This document shows, piece after piece, positions 28,001 to 34,895 of a stretch of DNA of 64,000 nucleotides. The DNA is taken from assembly GCA_030068075.1 (NCBI GenBank), contig CM057835.1, forward strand, positions 40,108,715 to 40,172,714, given 5' to 3'. The first letter of the stretch is position 1; each line of letters starts with the position of its first letter. A program made the translations under genes and the position numbers. The notes beneath the pieces were generated by a model. The model was given only the letters and a program-made list of their open reading frames with translations, was not told the DNA's origin and searched no databases. The stretch is from Paguma larvata (lineage: Eukaryota > Chordata > Mammalia > Carnivora > Viverridae).

Positions 28001-28651
28001 TCCTTGTTTTGTATTTGGATTAATCAATATTGACTAATATTAGCGAGTTTAATATATCATATTATTGTCACTATATCATAATGTATAAATAGAAGAATCA
28101 TAACCTATATTGGTCCCCCAAATATGTGAAGAAGCTACAAAGATACATTGCAACTAGACAAATCTTATGTTCAAATGGGGAATTGTAAGTTAGTTTTGTG
28201 AAATGTGTGTAACTTTAAGTTTCATAGATGTGTTCATTCATTAAATGCTAGGAGCCTTTGTATATTTGCTATATTTTCAGAATGAATATAATACAGACCA
28301 ATCATGTGCATTTTTTATATGTAGGAATCCGTTAGAGGACACACTCTGATTAAAAATTAAACAGTAAAAGGTAAATCAAAGACATTATTTTTAAGCTAAT
28401 ACGTTTAGGTGTTTTTTAAAAAAAATAATAAAATGTGCTCTTTTTTGATACAGAAGGTGTATCTGTGTGGACAAGACGAGGAGCATAAACATTCCGAAGA
28501 CTACGTTCGTTCGTATAACTATGAAGGAAAAGGGTCTATGGCCGGCTCTGTAGGCTGCTGCAGTGATCGGCAGGAAGAAGAAGGGCTTGAGTTTCTTGAT
28601 CATCTGGAACCCAAATTTAGGACGCTAGCAAAGACGTGTGTCAAGAAATAA
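968..28651 (+). CDS. DSC1: Desmocollin-1, complete gene (17 coding exons, spliced)
   Basis: Desmosomal cadherin that joins neighbouring keratinocytes by calcium-dependent binding to desmogleins and anchors plakoglobin and plakophilin inside the cell. Exons seen: 968-1030, 3966-4050, 5309-5511, 6680-6799, 7781-7936, 12910-13054, 14652-14818, 15278-15412, 16835-17020, 18829-19088, 19172-19314, 23166-23381, 24832-25074, 26706-26824, 27314-27568, then 28454-28651 (isoform a) or 28325-28370 (isoform b). All borders are AG/GT and the joined frame stays open for 897 codons; I recall human DSC1a as 894. Residue layout: signal peptide 1 to about 29; prodomain to 134 with furin site RSKR; mature chain starts RWAPIP, so Trp is residue 2, as strand-swapping cadherins need; five cadherin repeats to about 685; membrane helix about 694-717; cytoplasmic tail. 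The YAT triplet at 213-215 is the DSC1-type adhesion motif, and tail phrases such as [14 protein letters not shown] match DSC1. DSC2 follows on the same strand. Confidence 0.97.
1996..2211 (-). mobile_element. tRNA-derived felid SINE, intron 1 of DSC1
   Basis: Full-length. The T-rich tail, GA-rich tract and GCCACCCAGGCGCCCC head are in reverse order. Target-site copies CTTGCCC[G/A]TCCATCC lie at 1981 and 2212. Confidence 0.95.
2430..2520. repeat. TA/TACA microsatellite, DSC1 intron 1
   Basis: Alternating TATATA and ACATA words. Confidence 0.7.
2680..2850 (-). mobile_element. Short L2-like relic, DSC1 intron 1
   Basis: AATACCTACCATGTGTTAGG and TAGCTTACAAGCTCTTGGAA resemble the reverse of an L2 3' end. 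Confidence 0.45.
2860..3960. other. DSC1 intron 1, unremarkable part
   Basis: AT-rich intron sequence between an L2-like relic and exon 2. I see no repeat or gene. Confidence 0.5.
3966..4050 (+). CDS. DSC1: DSC1 exon 2: end of signal peptide, start of prodomain
   Basis: Eighty-five nt reading [20 protein letters not shown] and on to LVGK. The Cys-Asp-Ala-Cys end of the signal peptide and the VPSHLQAE phrase are desmocollin signatures. A T-rich tract ending TTTTTTGAG precedes the exon and the donor GTGAGA follows. DSC2 exon 2 downstream has the same length and the same phase (ends in phase 1). Confidence 0.95.
4943..5012. repeat. TA/TATG microsatellite, DSC1 intron 2
   Basis: Runs of ATATAT broken by GT and GC, about 300 bp before exon 3. 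Confidence 0.75.
5309..5511 (+). CDS. DSC1: DSC1 exon 3: prodomain
   Basis: Reads [20 protein letters not shown] and on through [20 protein letters not shown] to RGKK. This is the desmocollin prodomain, which keeps the protein inactive until furin cuts it. The acceptor is CCCTGCAG and the donor is GTATAG, a weak site at +5/+6. Length 203 nt, phase 1 to 0. Confidence 0.95.
5512..6679. other. DSC1 intron 3
   Basis: No interspersed repeat recognised. A short (GT)n lies near 6519-6533. Confidence 0.5.
6680..6799 (+). CDS. DSC1: DSC1 exon 4: furin site and start of mature chain
   Basis: Forty codons containing [11 protein letters not shown]. Furin is expected to cut after RSKR (residue 134), leaving Arg1-Trp2 at the new N terminus. 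Trp2 is the residue that inserts into the partner's pocket in classical and desmosomal cadherins. The end [13 protein letters not shown] is the first strand of EC1. Acceptor CGCATGCAG, donor GTACAT. Confidence 0.96.
7128..7280 (+). mobile_element. Older Can-SINE with TAAA-repeat tail, intron 4
   Basis: Head GGTGCATGGCTGGCTCAGTG, the older tail form ending GTAGAGATTACTTAAAAATA and then (AAAT)n repeats at 7232-7280. Confidence 0.85.
7781..7936 (+). CDS. DSC1: DSC1 exon 5: EC1
   Basis: Fifty-two codons, [20 protein letters not shown] through [18 protein letters not shown] to DREQYEQFP. It carries the EC1 calcium-site DRE motif and an N-glycosylation site (NYT). Both borders are phase 0. Acceptor TTGTTATAG, donor GTAAGA. 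Confidence 0.96.
8165..8253 (+). mobile_element. Internally deleted SINE, intron 5
   Basis: Short element of about 89 bp, head GGGTGCCTGGATGACTTAG, flanked by 13-bp copies of AATGTAATGACAG at 8152 and 8254. The middle of the element is missing. Confidence 0.85.
8344..8464. repeat. AT-only tract between 16-bp direct repeats, DSC1 intron 5
   Basis: TATAATAGTTCAATTA occurs at 8344-8359 and 8449-8464. Between them lie 89 bp made almost only of TAAT/ATTA words. Confidence 0.8.
8468..8642 (+). mobile_element. MER5A-like DNA transposon relic, DSC1 intron 5
   Basis: CATGAGAATTTTCTAAAAAC then TTCTGATTTAATTGTTCTGG and GATGCGGCCCAGGCAATTAA, the MER5A (hAT-Charlie) order of words. Confidence 0.65.
9322..9430 (+). 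mobile_element. Older Can-SINE, intron 5
   Basis: Head GGAGCACCTGGCTGACTCAG and tail GTAGAAATTACTTAAAAATA. Imperfect flanking copies of AAAAAAGAGCTT are visible at both sides. Confidence 0.8.
9819..9912 (+). mobile_element. Older Can-SINE, intron 5
   Basis: Head GAATGCTTCACTGGCTCAAG and tail GCAGAGATTACTTATAAAAA. Flanks share AAGTTAC. Confidence 0.78.
10083..10305 (+). mobile_element. Young felid SINE, intron 5
   Basis: Full-length and little diverged. Perfect 16-bp target-site copies AAGAAATACCACTTGC at 10067-10082 and 10306-10321 suggest recent insertion. Confidence 0.96.
10322..11950. other. DSC1 intron 5, unremarkable part
   Basis: AT-rich. A stretch near 11150-11440 could be an old L2 piece, but the match is weak. 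Confidence 0.4.
11951..12041 (+). mobile_element. 3' fragment of a felid SINE, intron 5
   Basis: CT-rich TCTCTCTCTGCCCCTCCCCT block followed by CTGTCTCTGCTTTCAAAATG and an A-run. The tRNA-like head is absent. Confidence 0.65.
12910..13054 (+). CDS. DSC1: DSC1 exon 6: EC1-EC2 junction
   Basis: Begins [19 protein letters not shown] and includes [10 protein letters not shown], the DXNDN calcium linker between EC1 and EC2. YAT at residues 213-215 is the DSC1-type recognition triplet; DSC2 has FAT and DSC3 has YAS. It lies after the largest DSC1 intron (about 5 kb). Donor GTAAGC, phase 1. Confidence 0.96.
13160..13271 (+). mobile_element. Older Can-SINE, intron 6
   Basis: Head GGGTGCCTGGCTGGCTCCGT, tail GTATAGAGATTACTTAAATA. 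Flanks GCTTGAATGTCAG and GCATGAATGTCAA are the diverged target-site copies. Confidence 0.85.
13718..14042 (+). mobile_element. Felid SINE with an inner repeat insert, intron 6
   Basis: SINE head at 13718, CT-rich end and A-rich tail near 13932-14042. Between them, 13820-13931 is a run of ATTCTATTAGCTTAGA-like units not found in other copies here. Flanks GTTGCAAG and GTTACAAG. Confidence 0.85.
13820..13931 (+). repeat. Minisatellite-like array inside a SINE
   Basis: About 112 bp made of repeated AATTCTA, TTAGCTTAGAATTCTA and GCTATTACCTAATTCTA words, some units duplicated nearly exactly. It replaces part of the SINE body. Confidence 0.8.
14652..14818 (+). CDS. DSC1: DSC1 exon 7: EC2
   Basis: Reads [20 protein letters not shown] and on to [17 protein letters not shown]. 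It has the EC2 DXDEPDT and LDRE calcium motifs. Acceptor CTACACAG, donor GTAATG. It starts in phase 1 and ends in phase 0 after 167 nt. Confidence 0.96.
15278..15412 (+). CDS. DSC1: DSC1 exon 8: EC2-EC3 junction
   Basis: Forty-five codons, [20 protein letters not shown] through [14 protein letters not shown], with the second DXNDN linker. It is very close to human DSC1 as I remember it. A long pyrimidine tract precedes the acceptor TTTCCCAG, and the donor is GTGAGT. Confidence 0.96.
16090..16225 (+). mobile_element. MIR fragment, DSC1 intron 8
   Basis: TTAAATAACTTGCTCACGAT then GGGATTAGAATTAAGATCTG follow MIR wording. Confidence 0.5.
16835..17020 (+). CDS. DSC1: DSC1 exon 9: EC3
   Basis: Sixty-two codons, [19 protein letters not shown] through [20 protein letters not shown] to VVK. 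The EVEEN and GNENGNF phrases are typical of desmocollin EC3. Phase 0 at both ends. Acceptor TTGTTTCAG, donor GTAAGC. Confidence 0.96.
17251..17468 (+). mobile_element. Felid SINE, intron 9
   Basis: Full-length with a CT-rich 3' part. Target-site copies AGAAGATAGG[C/T]ATT at 17237 and near 17469. Confidence 0.93.
18829..19088 (+). CDS. DSC1: DSC1 exon 10: EC3-EC4
   Basis: Reads [20 protein letters not shown], then [14 protein letters not shown], ending EGLR. The first residue is Ala where desmocollins normally have Pro (PLNYE). The acceptor TTTATTGAGTAG has a poor pyrimidine tract. Length 260 nt, ending in phase 2. Confidence 0.94.
19172..19314 (+). CDS. DSC1: DSC1 exon 11: EC4
   Basis: Continues the split Arg codon into [20 protein letters not shown] and on to [19 protein letters not shown]. 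Intron 10 before it is very short (83 nt). It holds an N-glycosylation site (NVS). Donor GTGAGT, phase 1. Confidence 0.96.
19870..20360 (+). repeat. Possible ancient LTR-like segment, DSC1 intron 11
   Basis: A comparatively GC-rich block with a pyrimidine tract and an ordered look (TAAAGAATGAGCTCCAGGAA near 20109) that differs from the surrounding intron. I see no clear ends, target-site copies or coding part. The label is a guess. Confidence 0.25.
20365..22250. other. DSC1 intron 11, unremarkable part
   Basis: No gene. An L2-like scrap may lie near 20705-20790 (TTATTCCACAAATGTTGATA). Confidence 0.4.
22255..22830 (-). mobile_element. L2-like relic, DSC1 intron 11
   Basis: ATATTTATTGAGACTTAATG, later TTCTTGAAGGATGACCAGAT. 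Same order of words as the other L2-like relics. The 124-codon open frame here is part of it. Confidence 0.45.
23166..23381 (+). CDS. DSC1: DSC1 exon 12: EC4-EC5
   Basis: Reads [20 protein letters not shown] through [20 protein letters not shown] to NLETRD. It has one more residue (IEKGEVTI) than the human form I recall. The DKNDHPP linker is the degenerate DXNDN motif of this position. Acceptor TTTTTCTTAG, donor GTATGT. An antisense RPL27A pseudogene begins about 160 bp downstream. Confidence 0.95.
23545..24060 (-). pseudogene. RPL27A pseudogene: Processed pseudogene of ribosomal protein L27A
   Basis: Antisense in DSC1 intron 12. The reading frame from ATG 24044 gives blocks close to RPL27A such as [23 protein letters not shown] and [10 protein letters not shown]. 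After about residue 116 (near 23696) it slips to another frame for about 28 residues ([15 protein letters not shown]) and then returns for CVLVA. It is intronless, includes 3' UTR-like sequence to about 23545 and is followed (on its strand) by an A-rich run. The many changes and frameshifts make it a dead retrocopy. Confidence 0.93.
24082..24283 (-). mobile_element. Felid SINE, intron 12
   Basis: Reverse-orientation SINE with a long G-run at 24151-24163, next to the RPL27A pseudogene. The head is diverged (GGCCACCCCGGGGCC). Confidence 0.88.
24580..24787 (+). mobile_element. Felid SINE just upstream of DSC1 exon 13
   Basis: Full-length. Flanks AAAGGTCATA (24570) and AAATGTCATA (24788). Its 3' end lies 44 bp from the exon. 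Confidence 0.93.
24832..25074 (+). CDS. DSC1: DSC1 exon 13: EC5 and start of membrane helix
   Basis: Reads [20 protein letters not shown] through [15 protein letters not shown], the cysteine-rich membrane-proximal EC5, to the helix [15 protein letters not shown]. The helix is split by the intron. Acceptor TTCCTGTAG, donor GTAAGT. A SINE ends 44 bp before the exon. Confidence 0.96.
25524..25715 (-). mobile_element. Felid SINE, intron 13
   Basis: Reverse orientation with a G-run near 25700. Target-site copies TGATTTA[G/A]CATACAT at 25509 and 25716. Confidence 0.93.
25751..25911 (+). mobile_element. Older Can-SINE, intron 13
   Basis: Head AGGCGCCTGGCTAGCTCAG, tail GTAGAGATTACTTAAAAACA followed by AAAC repeats. 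It is inverted to its neighbour at 25524. Confidence 0.88.
26706..26824 (+). CDS. DSC1: DSC1 exon 14: membrane helix end and juxtamembrane tail
   Basis: Reads [20 protein letters not shown] then [20 protein letters not shown]. The cysteines next to the membrane are candidate palmitoylation sites (inference). [12 protein letters not shown] is the conserved desmocollin juxtamembrane segment. Donor GTAAAT. Confidence 0.95.
26890..27000 (+). mobile_element. MIR fragment, DSC1 intron 14
   Basis: GCAAATGTTTATTGAGCACT then TGCATTAATTCATTTAAACT, the MIR core wording. Confidence 0.55.
27314..27568 (+). CDS. DSC1: DSC1 exon 15: cytoplasmic tail shared by isoforms a and b
   Basis: Eighty-five codons, [19 protein letters not shown] through [19 protein letters not shown] and [14 protein letters not shown]. 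It contains the intracellular anchor region. The donor GTGAGT feeds either the 46-nt cassette at 28325 or exon 17 at 28454. Confidence 0.96.
28325..28370 (+). CDS. DSC1: DSC1 alternative exon 16 (isoform b terminus)
   Basis: A 46-nt exon between an AG at 28323-28324 and the donor GTAAAT at 28371. After GE at the end of exon 15 it reads [11 protein letters not shown], then stops at 28358-28360. This matches the known 11-residue ending of DSC1b. Inclusion gives an 843-residue protein without the plakoglobin-binding end of the tail. Confidence 0.94.
28454..28651 (+). CDS. DSC1: DSC1 exon 17 (isoform a terminus) and stop
   Basis: Reads [20 protein letters not shown] through [20 protein letters not shown] to LAKTCVKK, stop TAA at 28649. 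This is the catenin-binding (plakoglobin) end of the long tail, conserved in all three desmocollins. In isoform b it becomes 3' untranslated sequence. Confidence 0.97.
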   Translation, partial: KVYLCGQDEEHKHSEDYVRSYNYEGKGSMAGSVGCCSDRQEEEGLEFLDHLEPKFRTLAKTCVKK

Positions 28652-29700
28652 ATGTGCGTTTTAATGGAGAAACATCTACAAACGCATATGCAGGAGTTTA
28701 TCGAATGTACAATGATAGCAGCATCTGCTAATACGTTTGTTTATTTGGAGGTAAACTTCAAGTCATGTATAGATAAGGATACTATAAATACGAAACTCCC
28801 CTAAATTCTCCTCGTCTGATAGAACCTCCATGTTCTCTAGAGATAGAAGTTTCGTGTGTTAATTTTCTTTCATATGCATGTATATATTGCCCTTTTCAGC
28901 ACTGTGCTATGTGCTTTCTTGCATCTTCCATGTGGAAATTTATGTTATTCTGTATGCTATGGAAGTGTATGGTGGGAGAGCTGGGTATTGTGGAGGCTAA
29001 TGAAAAATGAATTTTAACTTTAGGCAAAAATTAAATATTTTCTTCAACATCCTGGGGAGGTTGGTTTTAGAAATGCTCTTAGAAATACTGTCTTTGGTGC
29101 CAGAGAATTGATTCCTCTCCCTGAGTGGCTATGTATTGAAGGATTTTTGAGTATTCTTTGGTACAGTCCTCAGTTTGGTTAATAGGTGTTCCCAGAACTG
29201 TTTGCTTTCAGGGGCCTTCGGCACTTGGTCCTCGGATCTCTGCCCACATGGAGGCAGAGTCAGATTCCTACAGCTTCTAGATTGTGGGAAAGACAGCACC
29301 AGAAGAAGCTCATGGCAATTTGAGCCACAGAGATTTTGTAAGGATCAGAAGGGAGGATGTACTATGACCTTTTTAAAATATAAATACCTTGAGAAGAACA
29401 CGCACTCTCTAATTTGACAGAGGCCTACCATCTTCAAGCATTTGTGAAACCAGCCTGGGAGGCGTTAGACTTGCAACCCTGATCCATGGGGCTTAGAACT
29501 TTAAATATGCTCAAAATGGAATGAGCATCCGTAATAGAATTTACTACTTTGCCTACATTGGTAATTACTTTAAGAAAATTGAAACTCAGAAATAATGAAT
29601 TTCTGCATGTAATTGTTAAAACATTGAAACCTTGCCAAACATTTGTTGAATGATGGATAAATGAACACGAGTTAATAAATTATTCTGAATGTATAACATC
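28652..29700 (+). other. DSC1 3' untranslated region (probable)
   Basis: Unique-looking AT-rich sequence directly after the DSC1a stop. No repeat or ORF of note. Its extent is inferred from candidate poly(A) signals at 29674 and 29989. Confidence 0.5.
29674..29679 (+). terminator. Candidate poly(A) signal AATAAA for DSC1
   Basis: Canonical AATAAA about 1.0 kb after the stop codon. A second AATAAA lies at 29989-29994. Which one is used cannot be told from sequence alone. Confidence 0.4.
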
Positions 29701-29994
29701 TTAATAGGATATCATATTATATTAATTCAGAAAGAAGCTATTTAAATAATATTTTAATAGTCTTTTGTGCCAATTGTATACATTTACAAACAGTGACAGT
29801 GTATATCACATGGAAATTTTTCATTCAAACAAGAAAAATTTTTTTCTAATCTATTAACTATTTAACTATTGAAAGAGTGGTTGATTTTTAAAAAATTTTT
29901 AAGTAAAATTTTGTGATTAGTCTTCTGATTCTCAATTACAGCTTCTAATTAAAGATGTTTCTTGATGCGAAATTGGATATTAGAGCAGAATAAA

Positions 29995-31385
29995 AAAGTA
30001 GTTTTAACAAATAACATTTTATTTTATAGGATGTTGACAATGTATGGTTTTTATAGCAATTGTGAGTAAAATAATTTGGGGAGTAATGCAGTTTCTGTTG
30101 TCTGGTGTATACAATTACTCTGACAATGGTACCAGTTTTGAAATTTTTAAATATGATATTAAAAATTTGGAAATATATCATGCCATGTTATATTCTTGAA
30201 TATAGGCGCAGAACATTTTTTGAGCAATTAAAAATCTTTAGCTGAACATTAACTTATATGTGGTAGTTTATGTCTTCTTTTCATATGTTTACTTAGACAG
30301 GAAAGAGAAATTTTATAAACATAAAGTGCAATTAAAGGCTAAAGGTCAGCAAAATAAGACACTCTAAAAATATTAGCAGAATTGTCAGAAAGCTTGGAAA
30401 GTGAATTTGTTTAAGCAGTTTTGGCTGTTTTAAATATTTTCAAATATTATTAAAAATTATTTCACAGAGGAACTATGACTTGTCTTTTATTTAGGAAATT
30501 CACATTCTCAGTTTGCACTCAAAATTAAATGTTATTTGTATGATTGAGAAAATTTATGAAACTCCACTGTACTGTTGACCAATTTAGTTTGTTAATAATA
30601 CATTGTATTTTATGGATTATTTCACATAAGTTAATCATCAGTTGTCTATAAGTAAATCGTTATGAATTGTTTTTCTGTAATTAAATCTGTAGTTAGGGAA
30701 AATATATAGTTAAGTTTCTTATCTTGATTCAGATCTCAAAGTATTTCATGTGGAAAAATTCCGCGGGAACACCAAGATAGAGGAAAATTGATATAATTGT
30801 TATAATAGTTAGCTTTGTTAAATACTTCTTTAACTTTACCGAGCTTTCGATTCTCCTGAGTTTATTAAAAATATTTTATAAAACTTGATATCTATGCTTA
30901 TGCTTACTTTTAGAAAATGGAATATGTTGCATTATTTGGAAATTGCTCATAATAGATATTTTAGAGTCGAGGATTTTTATTATCACAGAAAAGAAAAGCC
31001 AACTCCATTTCGTGGTGTCTTAGCTTTAAGTCCTGTACGTGTAGAAAATCATCAATTAGATCAGGGCAATGAAACAGAACACACTGTGTGGATTGCTCCA
31101 CATCTCTGGTCTCTTGTCTGCTTTTCTAGTAAATCTGAAGGAACATTCCATTTGTCCAAATAGTGCATTTGTCTTTCTGCTTACACAGGGAAAAGAAAAT
31201 AGAACTATAGCAGGAAAAATCATTACTAAGAATGGATAGACCCCTGTATATTTTGCAGAGTTCGGTAAAATTAAGTGAGTGTAATTTTTAAAAACTCTTT
31301 GGTAGTATTGCATTAAAAAAATAAAAATAACTACACTTAATCTCAAATCCTTACCGCTAACAATAAAATAACCACTTTCAACTGT
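29995..31385. other. DSC1 downstream flank
   Basis: AT-rich DNA between the DSC1 end and the first intergenic SINE. No repeat family or gene recognised. Confidence 0.45.
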
Positions 31386-31396
31386 ACGAATAGACT

Positions 31397-31419
31397 TTTT
31401 AATGTTTATTTAATTTTGC

Positions 31420-31450
<31 letters not shown>

Positions 31451-31617
31451 CATGAACAGAAGGAGGGGCAGAAAGAAGGAGACACAGAATTGGAAGCAGG
31501 CTCCAGGCTCTGAGCTATCAGCACAGACCCCGATGTGGGGCTCCAACTCATGAGCTGTGACATCATGACCTGAGCTGAAGTCTGACGCTTAACCTACTGA
31601 GCCACCCAGGGGCTCCT
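31397..31617 (-). mobile_element. Felid SINE, intergenic
   Basis: Full-length; target-site copies AC[G/A]AATAGACT at 31386 and 31618. Confidence 0.95.
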
Positions 31618-32095
31618 ACAAATAGACTGTTTAAGAAGCATCATAAAAACAAATATATGAAGTATGTTCGTAACGCACATTTTGTAAAAATTGATCAAAT
31701 TATTTTAAAATCTTCACAGTTAAAGAACAAAACTTTAACTGAGTAAATTAGAGGATGTAAAGGGCTTTATGCAAGGACTCCTGAATCTGTCAACTGCCCC
31801 ACTAGTATACATAGACAGATGCTCCAAAGAGTTGTGCAAAATGGAAAGTTTTTATTGGCAGGAGAGTGTGAGGGTAGTGGGTGGTGGCGGGGAGAGAGTC
31901 ATTAGCAAAAGAAAACTCAGGCAAGGGTCTTATTATGCAGATTATCTCAGTAATGCCGATCAGGGAATTTCAGATTGACTCTTTAAAGGTCATATTTCTG
32001 GGAGAGTTTGAAACTGGAATTAAGTCGTGGATTGCCATCCTAGGGGCAAATGACTCCATTTTGGGCCTGTTGTTTCTTTTCCACCACTATTTTTT

Positions 32096-32215
32096 GACGA
32101 TGAGAGAGAGAGAGAGCAAAAGAGAGAAAACATGATGGGGAGGTGGGGCAGATCCTGACCTGAACCTAAATCAAGAGTCTGATGCCTAACCTACTGAGTC
32201 ACCCAGGAGCTCCCC
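32096..32215 (-). mobile_element. Internally deleted felid SINE
   Basis: GA-rich tract joined directly to the CCTGACCTGAACCTAAATCA head half. The middle is missing. Confidence 0.75.
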
Positions 32216-32239
32216 CAACACGATTTAAAGTAAATTTTT

Positions 32240-32419
32240 GTTGTTGTTTTTAATTTTTAGAGAGAGAGAAAGAGAGTGAAATGAAAGGGTCAAAGAGAGA
32301 GAGGAGAATCTCAAGCAGGCTCCATGCTCAACAGAGGCCAATGGGGGTCTAGATGTCACAATGCTGGGATCATGACCTGAGCTGAAATTGAGTCAACCAC
32401 TGAACCACCCAGAAGCCCC
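32240..32419 (-). mobile_element. Felid SINE
   Basis: Diverged copy with target-site repeats TAAAGTAA[A/G]TTTTT at 32226 and 32420. Confidence 0.88.
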
Positions 32420-32578
32420 TAAAGTAAGTTTTTTGATTGATAAGAATAAAACACCCTTTGATAAAACCAGTCTACAGAGTTAAAAGTTATTTCCAGATTG
32501 TAGAGAAAAAAAAATTTGAAACAAGTGTGGCCACTTTCTGTGTTGGGCCCAACAATACATAAGACTTTAACATTTTTA

Positions 32579-32780
32579 AAGTTTATTTATTTACTTTGAG
32601 AGCGAGAGCTGTGGAGGAGCAGAGGGGGTAGAGAGAGAAAGGGAGAGAATCTCAAACAGGCTCTGTACTGACAGCACAGAGCTAGATGCAGGGCTCAAAC
32701 TCATGAACTGTGAGATCATGACCTGAGCTGAAATCAAGAGTTGGATGGTCAACCAACTGACTGAGCCACCCAGGCACCCT
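32579..32780 (-). mobile_element. Felid SINE
   Basis: Full-length. Flanks AAGACTTTAACATTTTTA and GAGGACTTCAAAATTTTA are diverged target-site copies. Confidence 0.92.
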
Positions 32781-33269
32781 GAGGACTTCAAAATTTTAAA
32801 AATGTAGTTGTCAGTGTGCAATAATTAATACCTATAATTTTGGACTGTTTTTATTTGCCTATGTAATTTAGGGACCTTTAAATGCTATAACCTGGAATTA
32901 TTAATGTTAAAAAGAAAGTTCAAAGCTTCCCTGGAGATAGGTGAGGTTTGACCTAGAATTCATACCAAAAGGTCATGTAGTATTATTTTCTGCCAATTAT
33001 AGTACAAGAAAATCTAAAAGGAGCTCTCTAATCCACAGTGGAAATGAAAGAATTTCTTTGTGTTGGCTTTGCCTCTCCTGATGTATGTAGAAAATTCAGG
33101 ATTTAAGGGTGGGTGACATTTGTACAGTCCATAAAATTGGAAATCCAAATTCACAAAGACATTTCATCCATAGTAGGTACTTTACAAGATAGATTTGTTA
33201 CTGTCTATGCCCACCGTATGTCTCACCTGTTTGAGATCCATTCTGAAATTCTCTTATTATTGGTTCTTG

Positions 33270-33580
33270 ATGTGTGATTCCTAGACCAGCACCATCAACA
33301 TCACAAAGGAACATGTTAGAAATGCTAATTCGGGGGTCTGTGCCCCCAGTTCCATTAAATAGGAAACAATGAGTTTAAGGCACTCCTGGAGTGGCTGGTC
33401 TATTATCAAGTTCACCTCAGTACTAACTCTTTGCTACTTGGGCTCCACCTGAGAGCTTGTGAGGAAGGTGGATTCAGGCCCCACCCCCAGACCTACTGAA
33501 TCACAATCTGCATTTCAACAAGATCTCCAGGAGATCTGTGTGCACCTGAAACTTTGAATAGAATGTGTAGATGATCCCTG
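33270..33580. mobile_element. MER5-like DNA transposon relic(s), intergenic
   Basis: CATGTTAGAAATGCTAATTC, then GGCCCCACCCCCAGACCTAC and TGAATCACAATCTGCATTTC. Probably two fragments of this hAT family. Confidence 0.5.
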
Positions 33581-34285
33581 AGAGGAACCTGCAAAAATGA
33601 GTAAGTGAATGACCCAGTTAGCCAATTAGAGTGAGCGACACAAGTAGCCTCAGGCATCAGGTCTGTGGCTACTGTGTGGTAGAGAAATTGTCCCAGCTCA
33701 GTTGGTGGCCCAAATTGAAGACTGCTTGCTTCTCACCACCCACAAAGCAGAGCCACCCACTCTCTGTTCTTCTGTACCTAGATAATTGACTCCCTGTGAA
33801 CTTTATACCTAAGAGTGCCTCTTGTTGGAAAGTATACAATGACACAAGGTAACCAAATTTAGGTAAATGACATGCTCATTGTCACTTTACTTAGTAAATT
33901 AATTCTGCTAACCCACAATTAAGAAAAAAATCACATTTTGATATTAATTAGTTTTGATCGAGCCTATCCAATAAAATTACCAAATTATGTTTAAAAACTA
34001 ACCTGAATAGTGCTGATAGTTTAAGCAATACATTCACAGTTTCCTGATTTCATTTTGGCAAATAGGTGTCTTGATGTATGCTTTTCTTACTGAGCCAGTT
34101 TATCTCCATGTACGTTTTTAAGGTTTTATTTTTCTGGGTGTAGCTGACTTTGGGTATTATAGGTGTGGCTGAGAACCTGTCAGAACCAGTTGTGTTATAT
34201 TAAGTCACCAAATTCTGTCATGATTATTCCTTTTTGTTTCAGACTAGGTAGAAGAAAATTAAGACAAACTTTCAGAGTTGTATTT

Positions 34286-34498
34286 TTTTCTTTTTTTAAG
34301 TTTATTTGTTTATTTTGAGAGAGAGAGACAGCTCAAGTCAGGGAGGGGCAGAGAGAAAGGGAAAGAATTCCAAGCAGGCTCCTGGCTGCCAGTGCAGAGC
34401 CCGATATGGGGCTCGAACCCATGAAACTGTGAGATCATGACCTGAGCTGAAACTAAGAGTTGACACTTAACCAACTGAGCCACGCAGACGTACTATTT
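34286..34498 (-). mobile_element. Felid SINE, 3' part of a U6/SINE chimera
   Basis: A-rich tail at the left, tRNA-like head at the right. Instead of its own target-site copy, the U6 fragment at 34499-34526 follows the head. Confidence 0.9.
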
Positions 34499-34526
34499 CT
34501 AGTATATGTGCTGCCGAAGTGAGCAC
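34499..34526 (-). pseudogene. 5' fragment of U6 snRNA fused to a SINE
   Basis: On the - strand this reads GTGCTCACTTCGGCAGCACA then TATACTAGA, the first ~28 nt of U6 with one change. It is followed at once by the head of the SINE at 34286-34498. Similar short direct repeats (AGTTGT then T-rich) lie at 34276 and 34528, outside both parts, so the two seem to have been inserted as one unit. Confidence 0.82.
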
Positions 34527-34666
34527 CAGTTGTTTTAATTTTAACAATTTAATATAGTACATTATTAACATTAAATATATAACACAATAAAAAGAATATA
34601 AGTAATTATTAAGTATGTTAAATAGTAACTATTAATATTAAATATTAATTTGGTATTGATGTTTTT

Positions 34667-34879
34667 TTAAATTTTTAATGTTTATTTATTTTTGAGAGAC
34701 AGAGAGACAGAGCATGAGCAGGGGAAGGGCAGAGAGAGAGGCAGACACAGAATCCAAAGCAGGCTCCAGGCTCTGAGCCATCAGCACAGAGCCTGATGCG
34801 GGGCTCAAACTCACAGACCATAAGATCATGACCTGAGCCGAAGTCGGCCGCTCAACCGACTGAGCCACCCAGGCACCCC
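34667..34879 (-). mobile_element. Felid SINE
   Basis: Full-length; 16-bp perfect target-site copies TGGTATTGATGTTTTT at 34651 and 34880. Confidence 0.96.
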
Positions 34880-34895
34880 TGGTATTGATGTTTTT

